This document shows positions 11,748 to 22,505 of a stretch of DNA of 64,000 nucleotides, one piece after another; position 1 is the first letter of the stretch, and each line of letters opens with the position of its first letter. Source of the stretch: Leguminivora glycinivorella (lineage: Eukaryota > Arthropoda > Insecta > Lepidoptera > Tortricidae); the NCBI RefSeq assembly GCF_023078275.1, contig NC_062974.1:26448110-26512109 (forward strand). Reading direction: 5' to 3'. Under the pieces are notes generated by a model. It was not told where the DNA came from and searched no databases. It was given only the letters and a program-made list of their open reading frames with translations. Position numbers and translations under genes: made by a program.

Positions 11748-13357
11748 TAGGGCTTGCATTCCGGAATTCCGGAATCTCGAAATTCCGGAATTTCGGACAA
11801 TTTTTCCGATATTACAGTTCCGGAATTGAAACACATAATCTCGAAAATTCCGGAACTGAAAAAAGATATATTTTTGGACGAAAACGTATAATATCAGCCT
11901 GGTTATTTTAAAAAACTACCACCGCGTCTATAAAAGATATGTAAATTCATTAAGTTAGACACTCCTCGGATTCACGTAGTGCCTATTTTATGACCAAAGG
12001 GTTGCATCCAGGGCTAGTTAGAGCGAGATAGTGTAGTTTTAACCCGCTAATATTATACCATTGTCACTTTCTGGTTTTGCTCTCAATTGTTTTAGCTAAT
12101 AAGTGAAATATATAATCATTTTAAAGTAAATATTTGTTGTAGAAAGTTTTGTTCTGTGATAATTTAAAATTACTAGCCGGGAGTTGAGTGTTATGCTCGA
12201 ATACTGAAGGACAATTAAACATAAATAAATAACATTAGGTACATTATTAATATTAAAATTTTATTGGCGTTATTTATGTTCAATTTATTAGATCGAACTT
12301 AAATTTCAGTAATAATGTAAATTAATCGGTATTAAAGCGGCATAAACTCAAAATTTTACTTCTTTTCTCATAGCACTGAATATTTTAGGCATAAAGTCTT
12401 AAGGTAGCATTCGGATCCCAGCAGTCGCGACCCGGCAGCCGCTGCCCAGCGGCCGCGACCGGGTCGCGCCGCACCGCTTTGTAGGGATTTATATGCGAAA
12501 GTTTCCGACGCAAGCGACCGAGCAGCGCTGCCGGGGGTGGGGCCTACCGCTGGGCAGCGGCTGCCGGGTCGCGACTGCTGGGATCCGAATGCTACCTTTA
12601 AGTTCAGAAGCAAATCGTAGTATTTGGTATTACATTCATTCACAAGCATAACGTCGTAGTTACTTTATACACTTTTCACAAAGACGTGTGCATATTTTAC
12701 TAAACTCTAAGTCTATTACCACTTACCACAAAATCAAAAGATTTGAGAAGCAAATGTATGGAAAATGATGTATAATATAAAAGAATGATTTATTTTTTTA
12801 CAAAAAAATAAGATGTAGGTACCTAGGAAGAAATCATAAAATCTGTCTTTTTGGGCTAGCTTGGATATCTTTTGTCCCTACTCGAGTCTGATAAAGGTAA
12901 TTCAATATTTCTTTTATTACAGTTATGCGAACAAGACGTTATGCAATTCTTGTAAATTATTACTTTTATATTATTTCGATGCTCAATGGATAAAAATAAC
13001 TTTAACGTTGACCACTATCAGAAAACTGGCACTAAAACCTCGTTTGTATCGTTAACTGTAGTTCGAAATACCTTGCAAGACCAAGGCAAGAAGATTTTGG
13101 CGCAAAATGGGCTTTCCTGTGAAATTACTAAAATGAAAATTTCAGTGTTATATGCCTTTCAGGTACGGAGTTATTGTCTTAAACGTCGATTTATAACAAA
13201 TTTCAGTTTAAAATTGTATTATTTCATCAAAAATCCACCAGAAAACCAAACCAAAAAAAATTGTTCAATTCCGGAACTAGTTCCGGAATTCCGGAATTGA
13301 AGTCCAATCTCGAAAACCAGTTCCGGAATTGAAAACCGTCCGATATTGCAAGCCCTA
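11748..13357. mobile_element. hAT-type element, 1610 bp, with perfect 8-bp target duplication
   Basis: Inverted ends TAGGGCTTGCA and TGCAAGCCCTA are flanked by the identical octamer CTTAGGGC (11740-11747 and 13358-13365). Subterminal regions are crowded with TTCCGGAA palindromes on both sides, typical of hAT transposase binding arrays. The interior shows no recognisable transposase (the frame at 12986-13300 matches nothing I know), so it is probably non-autonomous. A second element is nested inside at 12403-12597. Confidence 0.85.
12403..12597. mobile_element. GC-rich fold-back element nested in the hAT, flanked by TTAA
   Basis: Fifty-base inverted ends (GGTAGCATTCGGATCCCAGC inward, and its complement ending at 12596) match perfectly by eye. 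TTAA lies on each side (12399-12402 and 12598-12601), as expected for piggyBac-type insertion. It is strikingly GC-rich against its host sequence. Confidence 0.8.
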
Positions 13358-13359
13358 CT

Positions 13360-13455
13360 TAGGGCCACTTGCACCACGGAGGGTTAACCCACCATTTTAT
13401 ATGGAATTTGACAGCCCACTAACCCTGAGTTAAGTGGTTGTTGCAGATGGGCTTT
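13360..13455. mobile_element. Miniature element (GGGCCACTTGCACC family), copy 1
   Basis: TAGGGCCACTTGCACC at the left and GTTGTTGCAGATGGGCTTTA at the right. The hAT element at 11748 appears to have inserted at its left edge. Confidence 0.6.
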
Positions 13456-13823
13456 ATGAGTTGAAATTGTCAAATATTAATAGTAGCGCCTAGTCGAGAA
13501 TCAACCAAAGGTGTAGCTGTAGCGCCATCTAGTTATAGACGAACATTTTTCTTGATGGTTCTGAAGTACTTTTTTTCCTTAGACTTTATCTGTCTATACG
13601 GAGCTACATATATTATATCTTTGGTTCAATCAATACTCGATTTACACGGCATGTGTCTAACTGACAGACAATGATGGATGAAGCAATACTCACGAGAGAC
13701 GTAAATGTAAGTTCAGCTAAATGTCATCTGTTGATGACCTGTCTGGGGACTCTGGGTAAGTGGGTAACCCTGCCTGTGATGCCGATGACTCTGGGTTCAA
13801 ATCAAATCCTCATAAATCACAAT
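13451..13823. other. Unassigned sequence with a possible SINE remnant
   Basis: GGGTTCAAATC at about 13793 is B-box-like after GGTAAGTGGGTAACCCTGCC, so this may be part of a tRNA-derived SINE interrupted by the Gypsy element. AGATGGCGC occurs on the minus strand at 13522-13530. Nothing else is recognised. Confidence 0.3.
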
Positions 13824-13937
13824 TGTAGTATGTGTGAATCGGAACGCTCTCTTCTGCTTTGTCAGCCCTTGCATTTTGTGTAGACCCAATATATTATTTC
13901 TATAAAATTAAATAGTTTTAATTCCGGATACCATATT
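13824..13937 (+). repeat. 5' LTR of the Gypsy element
   Basis: This 114-bp repeat is identical to 18349-18462. It is short for a Gypsy LTR but complete by comparison of the two copies. Confidence 0.9.
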
Positions 13938-14150
13938 GGCGACGAGGACTTTCGAACAGCGCGAGGCAACAAACAAATAAATCAGAAGAGCATAAAACAG
14001 GTCAGAAGTAAGAAATTAATTACTTAAAAGAATAAAATATATGTGTTTGTGATATTAAATGACGGTCGCAAACAAATTTTAAAGCTACCTACAAATTAAA
14101 AGGTAACTTGAATTTACATTCACGGATCGAACGTGAAATGAAACGTTATT
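13938..14150 (+). other. Gypsy untranslated leader
   Basis: From the primer-binding-like TGGCGACGAGGAC to the gag ATG; no other feature. Confidence 0.7.
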
Positions 14151-17100
14151 ATGACAGATGTCACTGCGGGTACTAAAGAAAATAAATTGACAGAAGCAAA
14201 AGACACCGATTCTCTCATAGAATTGATAAAACAAGGAAAAAGGAGTTTCATTTATAAATGTGGGAAAGATACTTTACTAAAAATAATATCTGAAGAGGGT
14301 TTGCAGTGCCCGACAAATCCAACGATTGATTCGTTACGCAAGGTATTAAGTAATTATTACCAAAACCAACCTAAAATCTCAAAACAAAAGACCATGACGA
14401 ATTACGAACTAAAACCGTTTAACGGAGACAACTGGGATGTTTTCGAGCAGCAATTAGAATCATTAATACTTTTAAACGATGTGTCTGCTGACAAACAAGC
14501 CGCATTGCTTATTACAAAAATAACACCAAGTGTATTTGAAACATTACAAATTTTGTGTAAACCAAAAAAACCAACAACATTGACTTACAAAGAGTTATGT
14601 GAGAAATTACGAGAGAAATATACACAAACGAAAACACCACTGTTAGACAGAGCCGAGTTTAGACGTCGCAACCAACTACCTACTGAGTCAATTGAAGAGT
14701 ATGTGTTAAACCTTCAAAAATTATCTCGCAAGTGCAATTTCAAGGATGAAGAAGACCAGATTAAAGAAAAACTGGTTGATGGAGTGTACTCCAAACTTGT
14801 CAAGTTTGAACTGATGAAGCAAACCACAACTAATTTAGGAGACTTGATTAACTTGGCGAAAACAGTAGAATCTGCATATAAACAAGTAAATGAAGAAGAC
14901 ACCAGCAACATATCATATGTTAAACCTAAAGCCAGAGCAGTGGGACAAAAGTTTACACCCTCCAAGAAGAATTATAATAATAATATGAAAAGTAAGTGTT
15001 TCTGCTGCGGGAAAGAAAACCACCTTAAAAAGGATTGCACACTGAAGACTAAATTTTGCTCGGAATGCGGTCAACAAGGCCATATATTTAAAATGTGCCC
15101 AAATAAGTATAGACAAACAAATGTTTTGAATGTAGCAAGTGAAGAAAATAAAGAGGACCAAGGATTAGAAGAAGAAAAAAATGTATGTGAAGAGTATGAA
15201 ACCTATACATTTGACAGAGTAAGTAGAGTGCCGCCACATTTATTAGAGCTAACAATAGGACATGGACAAAAAGTGCAATTTGAAGTGGATACCGGTGCCG
15301 AAGTGTCAGTGATACCTCTGCTTTACCATAAAAAATATTTGAAAGAGTATCCTATGGAACAATCTAAAGCTATTTTTCGAAATTTCGATCAATCACAGTC
15401 TCAACCACTAGGAATTATTCGTAACATACCTGTTCAGTATAATAATATATACAGAGAATTAAATGTATTTGTTTCACATAACGGGACACCTTGTTTGATG
15501 GGTAGGGATTGGCTATATCAATTAAAAATGTGGCCCCCAAATTTTACAAATGTAGCATTCTGTGATTCTAATAAGTTGATAAAAAATGTTTCAGATGCCA
15601 AACAACTAATTGATCAGGAGTTCGCAGCAGTATTCAGCCCTGGGTGGGGCGCATTTAAAGGTGAAGCAATTTCTTTAAAATTAAAAAAAGATGCTGTACC
15701 AAAGTTTCTGCCTGTTCGACGTGTTCCATATGCACTTCGAGATAAGGTAAAACATGAAATTGACAGATTACAGAAAAATGGGCGCATAGGGCCTGTCGAA
15801 CAGAGTCAGTGGGGTACACCGGTAGTACCAATAATAAAACCAGACGGCTCTGTAAGACTTTGTGGGGACTATAAAGTCACTTTAAACCCAAATTTAGAAA
15901 TCGACCATTACCCTCTTCCACATGTGGAGGATATCTTTGAAACTTTAAAACAGGGAGAATACTACTGCGAGCTTGATCTTCGGGAAGCTTACTTACAAGC
16001 TGCTTTATCTGAGGAGAGTCAATTATTAACGACCATTGTAACAGAATTTGGAACATATAAGTACAAATATTTACCATATGGAGTTAATACTGGCCCTGGA
16101 TCATTTCAAAGACTAATGTGTAAAAAACTTATAGGTATACCAAATACTATTGTATTTATTGATAACATTTACGTGGCAGGGAAAAGTTTACAAGAAACAT
16201 ATGAAACCCTTGTCAAAGTGCTTAATAGACTACAAGAAAGTAATTTCAAATTAAAACCTGAAAAATGTAAACTTTTCACAAGCCACATAGACGTGTTTGG
16301 ATTTCGTATAGATAAAGAGGGAATGAGCCTCATAAAATCAAATATTGAGCCATTATTGAATGTGCCTGCACCAACTAACCTAACATTGCTAAAATCATTT
16401 TTAGGAAAAATAAATTATTACTCCCGATTTCTAAGAGATATGGCTAAGATTCTGAGTCCATTATATGAATGCACTAAATTAAATAAATTCAACTGGACAG
16501 CCGACTGTCAAAAATCATTTGACACAATTAAAAATAAATTAGCCTCCGCAGATAATTTAAGACATTTCAATCCAGACCTCCCAATAATTGTAACTGCTGA
16601 TGCTTCAAATCATGGACTTGGTGCTGTGTTATCAAACCGGGACAAAAATGGTGTAGTCAGGCCCATAGCTTATGCAAGCAAAAAATTAAATACAACGGAA
16701 CAAAAATATGCTGCCATAGACAGGGAGGCTATGGGAATTGTGTTTGCGGTCACTAAGTTTTATAATTATATTTATGGCCGACAATTTGAATTAGAAACAG
16801 ACAGTTCTGCTCTAGTCAGGATTTTTGGACCAACAAAAGGTATACCAAAAATGGCCGCAAAGCGGTTACAACACTATGCCATATTTCTCTCAGCTTTCAA
16901 TTATAAAATTAAACACATTAAAACTAACAATAATCCAGCAGACTATTTGTCCAGAAATCCTGACAATACAGAATGTACCAGCCAACATGTAAACCCAATT
17001 AATAAAATTGATAATTTGATACATGTATTGTATACAAATAGCTCTGAAATAGACTATTTAAATTTTAAAGTTATAGAAGAAAATACACAAAAAGATGTAC

Positions 17101-18170
17101 TATTAAGTAAAGTAATTGAATATTGTACAACAGGTTGGCCAAATAAAATTTTTATTATGTCAGAACTTCTACCATTTTATAATAGAAAGGATGAAATTAG
17201 TGTGGATCAAGGTTGTTTACTTTGGGGACATAGAGTAATAATTCCAGAAATAAATCAAAAAGCTGTATTAAAAAGTTTACACAAAACACATTTTGGTATT
17301 GTTCGTATGAAAGAAATTGCTCGCTCTTATTTTTGGTGGCCAAAATTAAATTCAGAAATTGAAAGTATTGGAAAATCATGTATCATATGTTTAACAAACC
17401 ATAAAAACCCCATGAAATCTCCACAGCCATGGCCAACACCACCTACAGCTTGGTATAGAATTCATGCGGATTTTTTGGGACCATTTTATAATAAAATGTA
17501 TTTAATAATTATAGATAGCTATAGTAAATGGCCCGAGGCTTTCGAAATGTCAAACATGACAGCAACTAAAACAATGGATGTACTAGATAAGCTATTTAGT
17601 CGGTTTGGATATCCGGACCAGCTGGTCACAGATAACCAAACTACTTTCACAAGTACGGAATTTAAGAGCTATTGTAAGGAACATAACATTAAACAAATAT
17701 TTTCACCACCTTACCATCCAGCGACGAACGGAGCCGCAGAAAATTTTGTACACACTTTCAAGGCCGCGGTGACCAAAATAAGAGAAAATGGATGCAGTAT
17801 TAACTCTGCAATCAATTTATTTCTATTTGATTATAGAACCACACCTCATAGAACAACAGGTGAGACTCCGGCTTGTTTGTTGCTGGGGAGAGAATTAAGA
17901 AATAGATTTAGCTGTCTTAAACCTCCACCTATATTGGAAGATGTATCTGAAAGGGAGGGGAGAAAGGCAGGTAAAAGAAAAGTTAATTTTATAGTAGGTC
18001 AAAAAGTAATGGTGAGAGACTATAGAAAAGGTTATAAACCTTGGATAGTAGGCACGATAGTGTCAGATTCTGTCCCAGATTTAACGTATATAATTGAGGT
18101 TCAAGGTATGCGGTGGAAACGTCATATTGATCAAATGGTGTATTGCAATGAGGACGTAGATAATAATTAG
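14151..18170 (+). CDS. Gypsy gag-pol polyprotein, 1339 aa
   Basis: Order of domains: gag (1-275), two zinc knuckles (C283-C286-H291-C296 and C303-C306-H311-C316), aspartic protease with DTGA at 380-383, reverse transcriptase (motif A Asp609; FIDN at 669-672), RNase H (Asp817, Glu859, Asp884), integrase with HHCC (H1044, H1047, C1077, C1080) and DDE residues D1107, D1161, E1197, then a short C-terminal tail. There is no envelope frame. Gag and pol share one frame, so no frameshift is needed. The layout resembles the K02A2.6-like Gypsy proteins common in invertebrate genomes. Oddity: the second Asp of the usual xxDD catalytic motif is Asn672 (codon AAC), one base from GAC, which should cripple reverse transcription unless the copy was mobilised in trans. 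Confidence 0.93.
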   Translation: MTDVTAGTKENKLTEAKDTDSLIELIKQGKRSFIYKCGKDTLLKIISEEGLQCPTNPTIDSLRKVLSNYYQNQPKISKQKTMTNYELKPFNGDNWDVFEQQLESLILLNDVSADKQAALLITKITPSVFETLQILCKPKKPTTLTYKELCEKLREKYTQTKTPLLDRAEFRRRNQLPTESIEEYVLNLQKLSRKCNFKDEEDQIKEKLVDGVYSKLVKFELMKQTTTNLGDLINLAKTVESAYKQVNEEDTSNISYVKPKARAVGQKFTPSKKNYNNNMKSKCFCCGKENHLKKDCTLKTKFCSECGQQGHIFKMCPNKYRQTNVLNVASEENKEDQGLEEEKNVCEEYETYTFDRVSRVPPHLLELTIGHGQKVQFEVDTGAEVSVIPLLYHKKYLKEYPMEQSKAIFRNFDQSQSQPLGIIRNIPVQYNNIYRELNVFVSHNGTPCLMGRDWLYQLKMWPPNFTNVAFCDSNKLIKNVSDAKQLIDQEFAAVFSPGWGAFKGEAISLKLKKDAVPKFLPVRRVPYALRDKVKHEIDRLQKNGRIGPVEQSQWGTPVVPIIKPDGSVRLCGDYKVTLNPNLEIDHYPLPHVEDIFETLKQGEYYCELDLREAYLQAALSEESQLLTTIVTEFGTYKYKYLPYGVNTGPGSFQRLMCKKLIGIPNTIVFIDNIYVAGKSLQETYETLVKVLNRLQESNFKLKPEKCKLFTSHIDVFGFRIDKEGMSLIKSNIEPLLNVPAPTNLTLLKSFLGKINYYSRFLRDMAKILSPLYECTKLNKFNWTADCQKSFDTIKNKLASADNLRHFNPDLPIIVTADASNHGLGAVLSNRDKNGVVRPIAYASKKLNTTEQKYAAIDREAMGIVFAVTKFYNYIYGRQFELETDSSALVRIFGPTKGIPKMAAKRLQHYAIFLSAFNYKIKHIKTNNNPADYLSRNPDNTECTSQHVNPINKIDNLIHVLYTNSSEIDYLNFKVIEENTQKDVLLSKVIEYCTTGWPNKIFIMSELLPFYNRKDEISVDQGCLLWGHRVIIPEINQKAVLKSLHKTHFGIVRMKEIARSYFWWPKLNSEIESIGKSCIICLTNHKNPMKSPQPWPTPPTAWYRIHADFLGPFYNKMYLIIIDSYSKWPEAFEMSNMTATKTMDVLDKLFSRFGYPDQLVTDNQTTFTSTEFKSYCKEHNIKQIFSPPYHPATNGAAENFVHTFKAAVTKIRENGCSINSAINLFLFDYRTTPHRTTGETPACLLLGRELRNRFSCLKPPPILEDVSEREGRKAGKRKVNFIVGQKVMVRDYRKGYKPWIVGTIVSDSVPDLTYIIEVQGMRWKRHIDQMVYCNEDVDNN

Positions 18171-18348
18171 AGTTAAGTTTGTATCGTAGGCCAAGTCTAA
18201 CTTGCATTTATTTATAAATGATGCCAAGATATGTGTGCTTAGGTTAACTGTAGTTTCTGTACAGTTATAATGGGATTCTCCAATGATCCTATATGATGTA
18301 TCTAAACTTAAGTAAAACTAGATTAGTTTTAGGATAAGTCCGGGAGAG

Positions 18349-18462
18349 TGTAGTATGTGTGAATCGGAACGCTCTCTTCTGCTTTGTCAGCCCTTGCATT
18401 TTGTGTAGACCCAATATATTATTTCTATAAAATTAAATAGTTTTAATTCCGGATACCATATT
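18349..18462 (+). repeat. 3' LTR of the Gypsy element
   Basis: Identical partner of 13824-13937, preceded by a purine-rich tract. It is followed by ATT repeats that may belong to the target. Confidence 0.9.
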
Positions 18463-18617
18463 ATTATTATTATTTTACCGGATTATTTGTTTTTGAGTCA
18501 TTTGGTACTTTCTATTTATTTAAGTATATCTTTGTACATTTTGTTTTATTTTTGTAAATACTGAATTATAGTTGCCTAGAATACTCATGAATACCATAGG
18601 TTTTTACTGTACACTGT

Positions 18618-18702
18618 ACAGTGAGTTGTGAAATTGTATGGAGAAAATATGAATGAATTCATTGATAAATTCGCCATGCACTTTTGCAGCTCATTGTACA
18701 CC
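18618..18702. mobile_element. Short palindromic element, copy 2
   Basis: TGTACAGTGAGTTG ... CAGCTCATTGTACA; inverted ends of about 27 bp. Confidence 0.65.
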
Positions 18703-19051
18703 TCAAGTACACGAGTAAATTATTCTATGAAGTTCGTTTATTGCTTGTGAAATATTATACAAAATGATTATTATACCTATAACAAATGCCCATAATTATA
18801 TTAAATTAAATTAAATTATAAAATATTTGGGCCAATAGGTACGACTAAACTTTTTTCTACACATGTATCATAATGGCACATTCACATATTCATTCGCCGC
18901 ACGAAAACAATGTCCGTTACATAGAAATATGTGAACGACCTTGTGTAAACACCCTAAGTGTGACCTCCAAATATCAAGAATCACTATTATTTATTACCTA
19001 GATTACACTATTTAATTGAAATAGGTGCAAACTCGACTCTTAAATGACATA

Positions 19052-19196
19052 TCGTCACTACTTTTAAAAAATCTCGTATCTCACGCTGTTCCTCAAAGTT
19101 AAAACGCAGTAAGTCTATATGCATTCCATACATACTTACTACAATTTTCTTTTCAATGACAGACGAAGATACAAGTTTTTTTAAAAGTAGTGACGA
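19052..19196. mobile_element. Tc1/mariner-like miniature element, copy 2
   Basis: Same terminal repeats and interior as 2019-2170, with TA at 19050-19051 and 19197-19198. Confidence 0.8.
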
Positions 19197-19204
19197 TATA
19201 CAAT

Positions 19205-19590
19205 GAAGTAATATAGAACAGAGCAAAGGGTGGAATTGAAAAGCGAGCAAGCGAAAGGATTCTGTAGTTGAAGAGCGAAGCGAGTGGTTCGAGAATGGAA
19301 TCCTGAACGTGGCGAGTTTTTCAACCCACGAGAAGTAAAATACATTTGCACCCGTGTGAAACACAAGACTTTTCCCCTCACTATAGCCAGGAAAAAACAG
19401 CGCAAAAAACGCGTTTATTGCTGCTTCCAATAGTTCATCTTCATCACTAGATTCACCCACTTTTGTCAATTTTAAAGCAGAAAATTTGACTATATTCAAT
19501 GTTGAAATACTTTATCCACTAGTGGATAAAATGCGTTTTACCCGATCGCAATAAAGGATAAAATACATGTTTCTGAGTGAGAGGAAAACC
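19205..19590 (-). repeat. Dispersed repeat with conserved reading frame, copy 1
   Basis: The minus strand keeps an open frame from 19499. It includes GYSEGKSLVFHTGANVFYFS and later SLRSSTTESFRLLAFQFHP. The two plus-strand copies (26073, 53690) encode the same peptide with stops or shifts. I do not recognise a domain. See findings. Confidence 0.65.
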
Positions 19591-19830
19591 TACTTTTATC
19601 CCTTGACCATTGTGCAACACAAAGCTATAGCTATATTATATAATAATCGCAAATGTATACAAAACCAGTATATCGAGCAATTATGGACATTTCAGTCATC
19701 GGAAAGGACCCGGCTATTCAAAGGATGAAGGGGACAATGGGGCAAACAGGTTTCCTGTGTCTTCGCTTTGTGACATTTGATAGGGTAGCCATGGTTACGG
19801 GTAATTGAGGACTGGGCTTTCGATTTCAAA

Positions 19831-20191
19831 ATACAGAGTGGGGCCTGTAACAAAGGCGAAGAATTGAACTGTAGGCTATTCTCCTTATACTGATCAACAT
19901 TTGTTCAGTGACTTTTAAAAATTATGAAGTCTTTAAATTTTTAATTTTTCATACAAAATAAATATTAGCTTCAATGTACGATTGTACGCCATTATTGTTG
20001 TCATTGACGTTGTCTGTCACACTTTAGACTTAACAGAATTCGCAATACATTACCTCTTAGAAAAAACTTTCCAGGGTGATAAAAATCAAAATACAAGTTA
20101 TTTTTAAAAGTCGCCGAACAAATGTTGATCAGTATAAGGAGAATAGCCTAGAGTTCAATTCTTCGCCTTTGTTACAGGCCCCACTCTGTAT
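19831..20191. mobile_element. Fold-back element with about 94-bp arms
   Basis: 19831-19924 (ATACAGAGTGGGGCCTGTAA inward) is mirrored by 20098-20191 with a handful of differences. The spacer is AT-rich and non-coding. Confidence 0.85.
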
Positions 20192-20327
20192 AAAGAAATG
20201 TCTTTTAGATTTTTTTTCATAAAGAAATGTCCTTTTAGATTTCTTAACAATGTTTAAGGTTCGAATGTTATTATGGATAACTTTTAATATTCGGATACCA
20301 ACACGGCCGCAAAATAGAATATATATA

Positions 20328-22386
20328 TGACGGGGATAGGTCAGGATTGGCACCATTTTCAGACATCAGGGCGTTGCTGGGTCATCGAGGATTGAGACGA
20401 CAACGATAGTAATCAACGATTTATTTTACACACTTTCAATTTTACAATAACTGATAGGTAAACAACTTGATTTAGAACAAACAACTTAAAGGGAAACAAG
20501 TAAACAACGACTGGCATTGTCTTAGATCTGAGATTTAACAATTATTACTTTATGAACTTTCCCTGATACTAAATTAAAAACTTGACATGAAAAAAAAAAC
20601 AAGTAGGAACACGACCGTGTTTGTAAGTAAATATAAAACGGGTTTGGTTAGATTTCTTAGCCATGACACTGAACAAAATTAAATATTAAACAATTGGAAC
20701 GAAACCTGTCCTTTTTCATTCTCCAGATCAGGAAATGCAGTGTTGTGCATTGTCTGTGGTACTCGCGTGATGGCACACGCGACTTTTAGATTGATAGCAC
20801 ACGCTGTGTAGACTTGACTGTAGCACACTGCAACATACAATTTCATATGCGTAGCTTCTGTTTTCACACAATGAACAATTATTAAGGGTATTACTGGTAA
20901 TAACTTGTCGAATTTCATAAACTACAAAACACTACAGAATACGGATCTTGGAAACTAACAAAATCAGAATAAGAACCATTGTTTTGAGAGCAAAAGACAC
21001 TAAATAATTTTAACACAAACAATAATTACGCTTTTCGAAATTTTATAATCACTACGTTTCAAATAATTCTCGTCAAGTGTAGGTATTCTCAAACTTTCCA
21101 CAAATAGGATCCACAATTCACCAAATAACATTATGAAATGAACTCACCTGCATTCAAGGTTAGACACGTGACCTTACTACCACGTTTCTAGGTTAGGAAT
21201 TAGCTCGCAATAAACAGCTCCTGGAACTGCTCCCACCTTAAGCCAGGGTAAACGACACAGTATAAGGACGACTCAGTAGTTAATCTTCGGCAGGCACGAC
21301 ACGGTCGGCATTTTTCTCGATATCTAGGAATTCTGAAGAATGTTATTTCCGGATTTTTAGAACTGTTCTCCATGCCCCCATAAACACTTCAGTAACGAAA
21401 TGTGTTCGGCACTGACATAATTTTCACACACACGTTAACACAGCGCGCAAACGCGACCGCAACTGTCCAACTCAATATTTCCCAGTTTTGCATGTACTCG
21501 CTGCGTGCGAGGGTAGTCTTTCGACGCACCGCGCGGCGTGAAGTTTGTAAGAAGAGTTATTACTGCTATACTGCGTAAACGATTTGCGAAAGCTCTACGT
21601 GGCTGCTCCTTTTAACACGTTGACACATTTTTTTTTAGCGGGTACTTCCTCTTTTTTTCACGAGTATGACCGTTTCCATTCTTATCACTCATAAACAACA
21701 TTTTCCTTGATCGCTTCATAGCCACTGCAACTTGCGGATGGCGACGACAAGCTGGTCGCCCACCAATGGTGCGTTGGCCATACACACGTCGGCGGTAGCA
21801 CACCATGTCATGGCGTTGGTTTCTTGTTTGTCGGGCTCCAAGTCCGGAAAGGTCACCCGTGGATTGTAGGTTAGTATTGACGAACTTTTCAGTGTCTCGA
21901 TAAGGGCGCGCATTTGTTGATTTTGCGCTTCGGGAAATTGCCGCCATATTGCGTCTCTTTCGTTGCAATTATTTTGCGTCTCATTGCCTCGATGTGATCC
22001 CACCTTCTGATGACGGGGATAGGTCAGGATTGGCACCATTTTCAGACATCAGGGCGTTGCTGGGTCATCGAGGATTGAGACGACAACGATAGTAATCAAC
22101 GATTTATTTTACACACTTTCAATTTTACAATAACTGATAGGTAAACAACTTGATTTAGAACAATTATAGCGTGGACAGTTCCGAGGTAGCTCTAAGACTT
22201 CTTGTCTCTAGCGTGGTCCGCCAGAGAGTGCTGGGTCTCAGGTATCCCGGCTCCGTCCTAGCGCACGAAGTGGGGACAACTCGTTGGGTGGACAAATGGT
22301 TGGTCGCGACGTCAGCTGTCCAGCTGCAACTCTTCGCGCGCTGCGCTACAATTGACTATCCGTGCCAATATCCGGTCTGTCTCCGA
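20328..22386 (-). mobile_element. Internally deleted LTR retrotransposon (minus orientation)
   Basis: About 156 bp at 20328-20483 recurs at 22012-22163 (plus-strand start TGACGGGGATAGG). Read on the minus strand, the right-hand LTR seems to run from TGTCGGAGACAG (22386) to CCCCGTCA (22012), about 375 bp, with AATAAA inside. The left LTR keeps only the R-U5-like part, so its U3 is missing. Both outer ends abut TATATA runs, which would fit a short target duplication. Inside, a minus-strand frame starting at 22039 includes a gag-like stretch (VTFPDLEPDKQET to about 21716), and no pol is seen. Boundaries of the damaged left LTR are uncertain. Confidence 0.65.
21716..22039 (-). pseudogene. gag-like fragment of the deleted LTR element
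   Basis: A 107-codon frame begins within the LTR and continues into the internal region. The part around VTFPDLEPDKQET followed by TADVCMANAPLVGDQLVVAIRKL resembles the capsid start of insect retrotransposon gag proteins. It is short and lacks zinc knuckles and any enzyme domain. Confidence 0.45.
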
Positions 22387-22403
22387 CATATATATATATT
22401 TAT

Positions 22404-22505
22404 AAGGCCCACTTGCACCAATTACTTAACTCAGGGTTAGTGGGCTATCATCTGTCAAATTCCATACAAAATGGCAGGTTAACCCTCGGGTGCAAGTGGC
22501 CCTAA
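22404..22505. mobile_element. Miniature element (GGGCCACTTGCACC family), copy 2
   Basis: AAGGCCCACTTGCACC and GGTGCAAGTGGCCCTAA are inverted ends of a 102-bp element. Confidence 0.75.

Larger units (their letters stand above)
13824..18462 (+). mobile_element. Structurally complete Gypsy-type LTR retrotransposon
   Basis: Two 114-bp direct repeats (13824-13937 and 18349-18462), both starting TGTAGTATGTG and ending in CCATATT, are identical base for base. The first is followed by a primer-binding-like sequence (TGGCGACGAGGAC), and the second is preceded by a short purine run (GGGAGAG). Between them is one uninterrupted gag-pol frame. Identical LTRs imply recent insertion. I could not find a convincing target-site duplication. 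The element sits in sequence with a tRNA-like B-box, perhaps an older SINE. Confidence 0.93.

Noticed and set aside
12986..13300. Open frame inside the hAT as a transposase
   Set aside because: No hAT dimerisation or catalytic motifs and an AT-rich codon pattern.
22171..22440. 89-codon open frame in a GC-rich stretch
   Set aside because: Lies within the probable LTR of the deleted element and matches no known protein.
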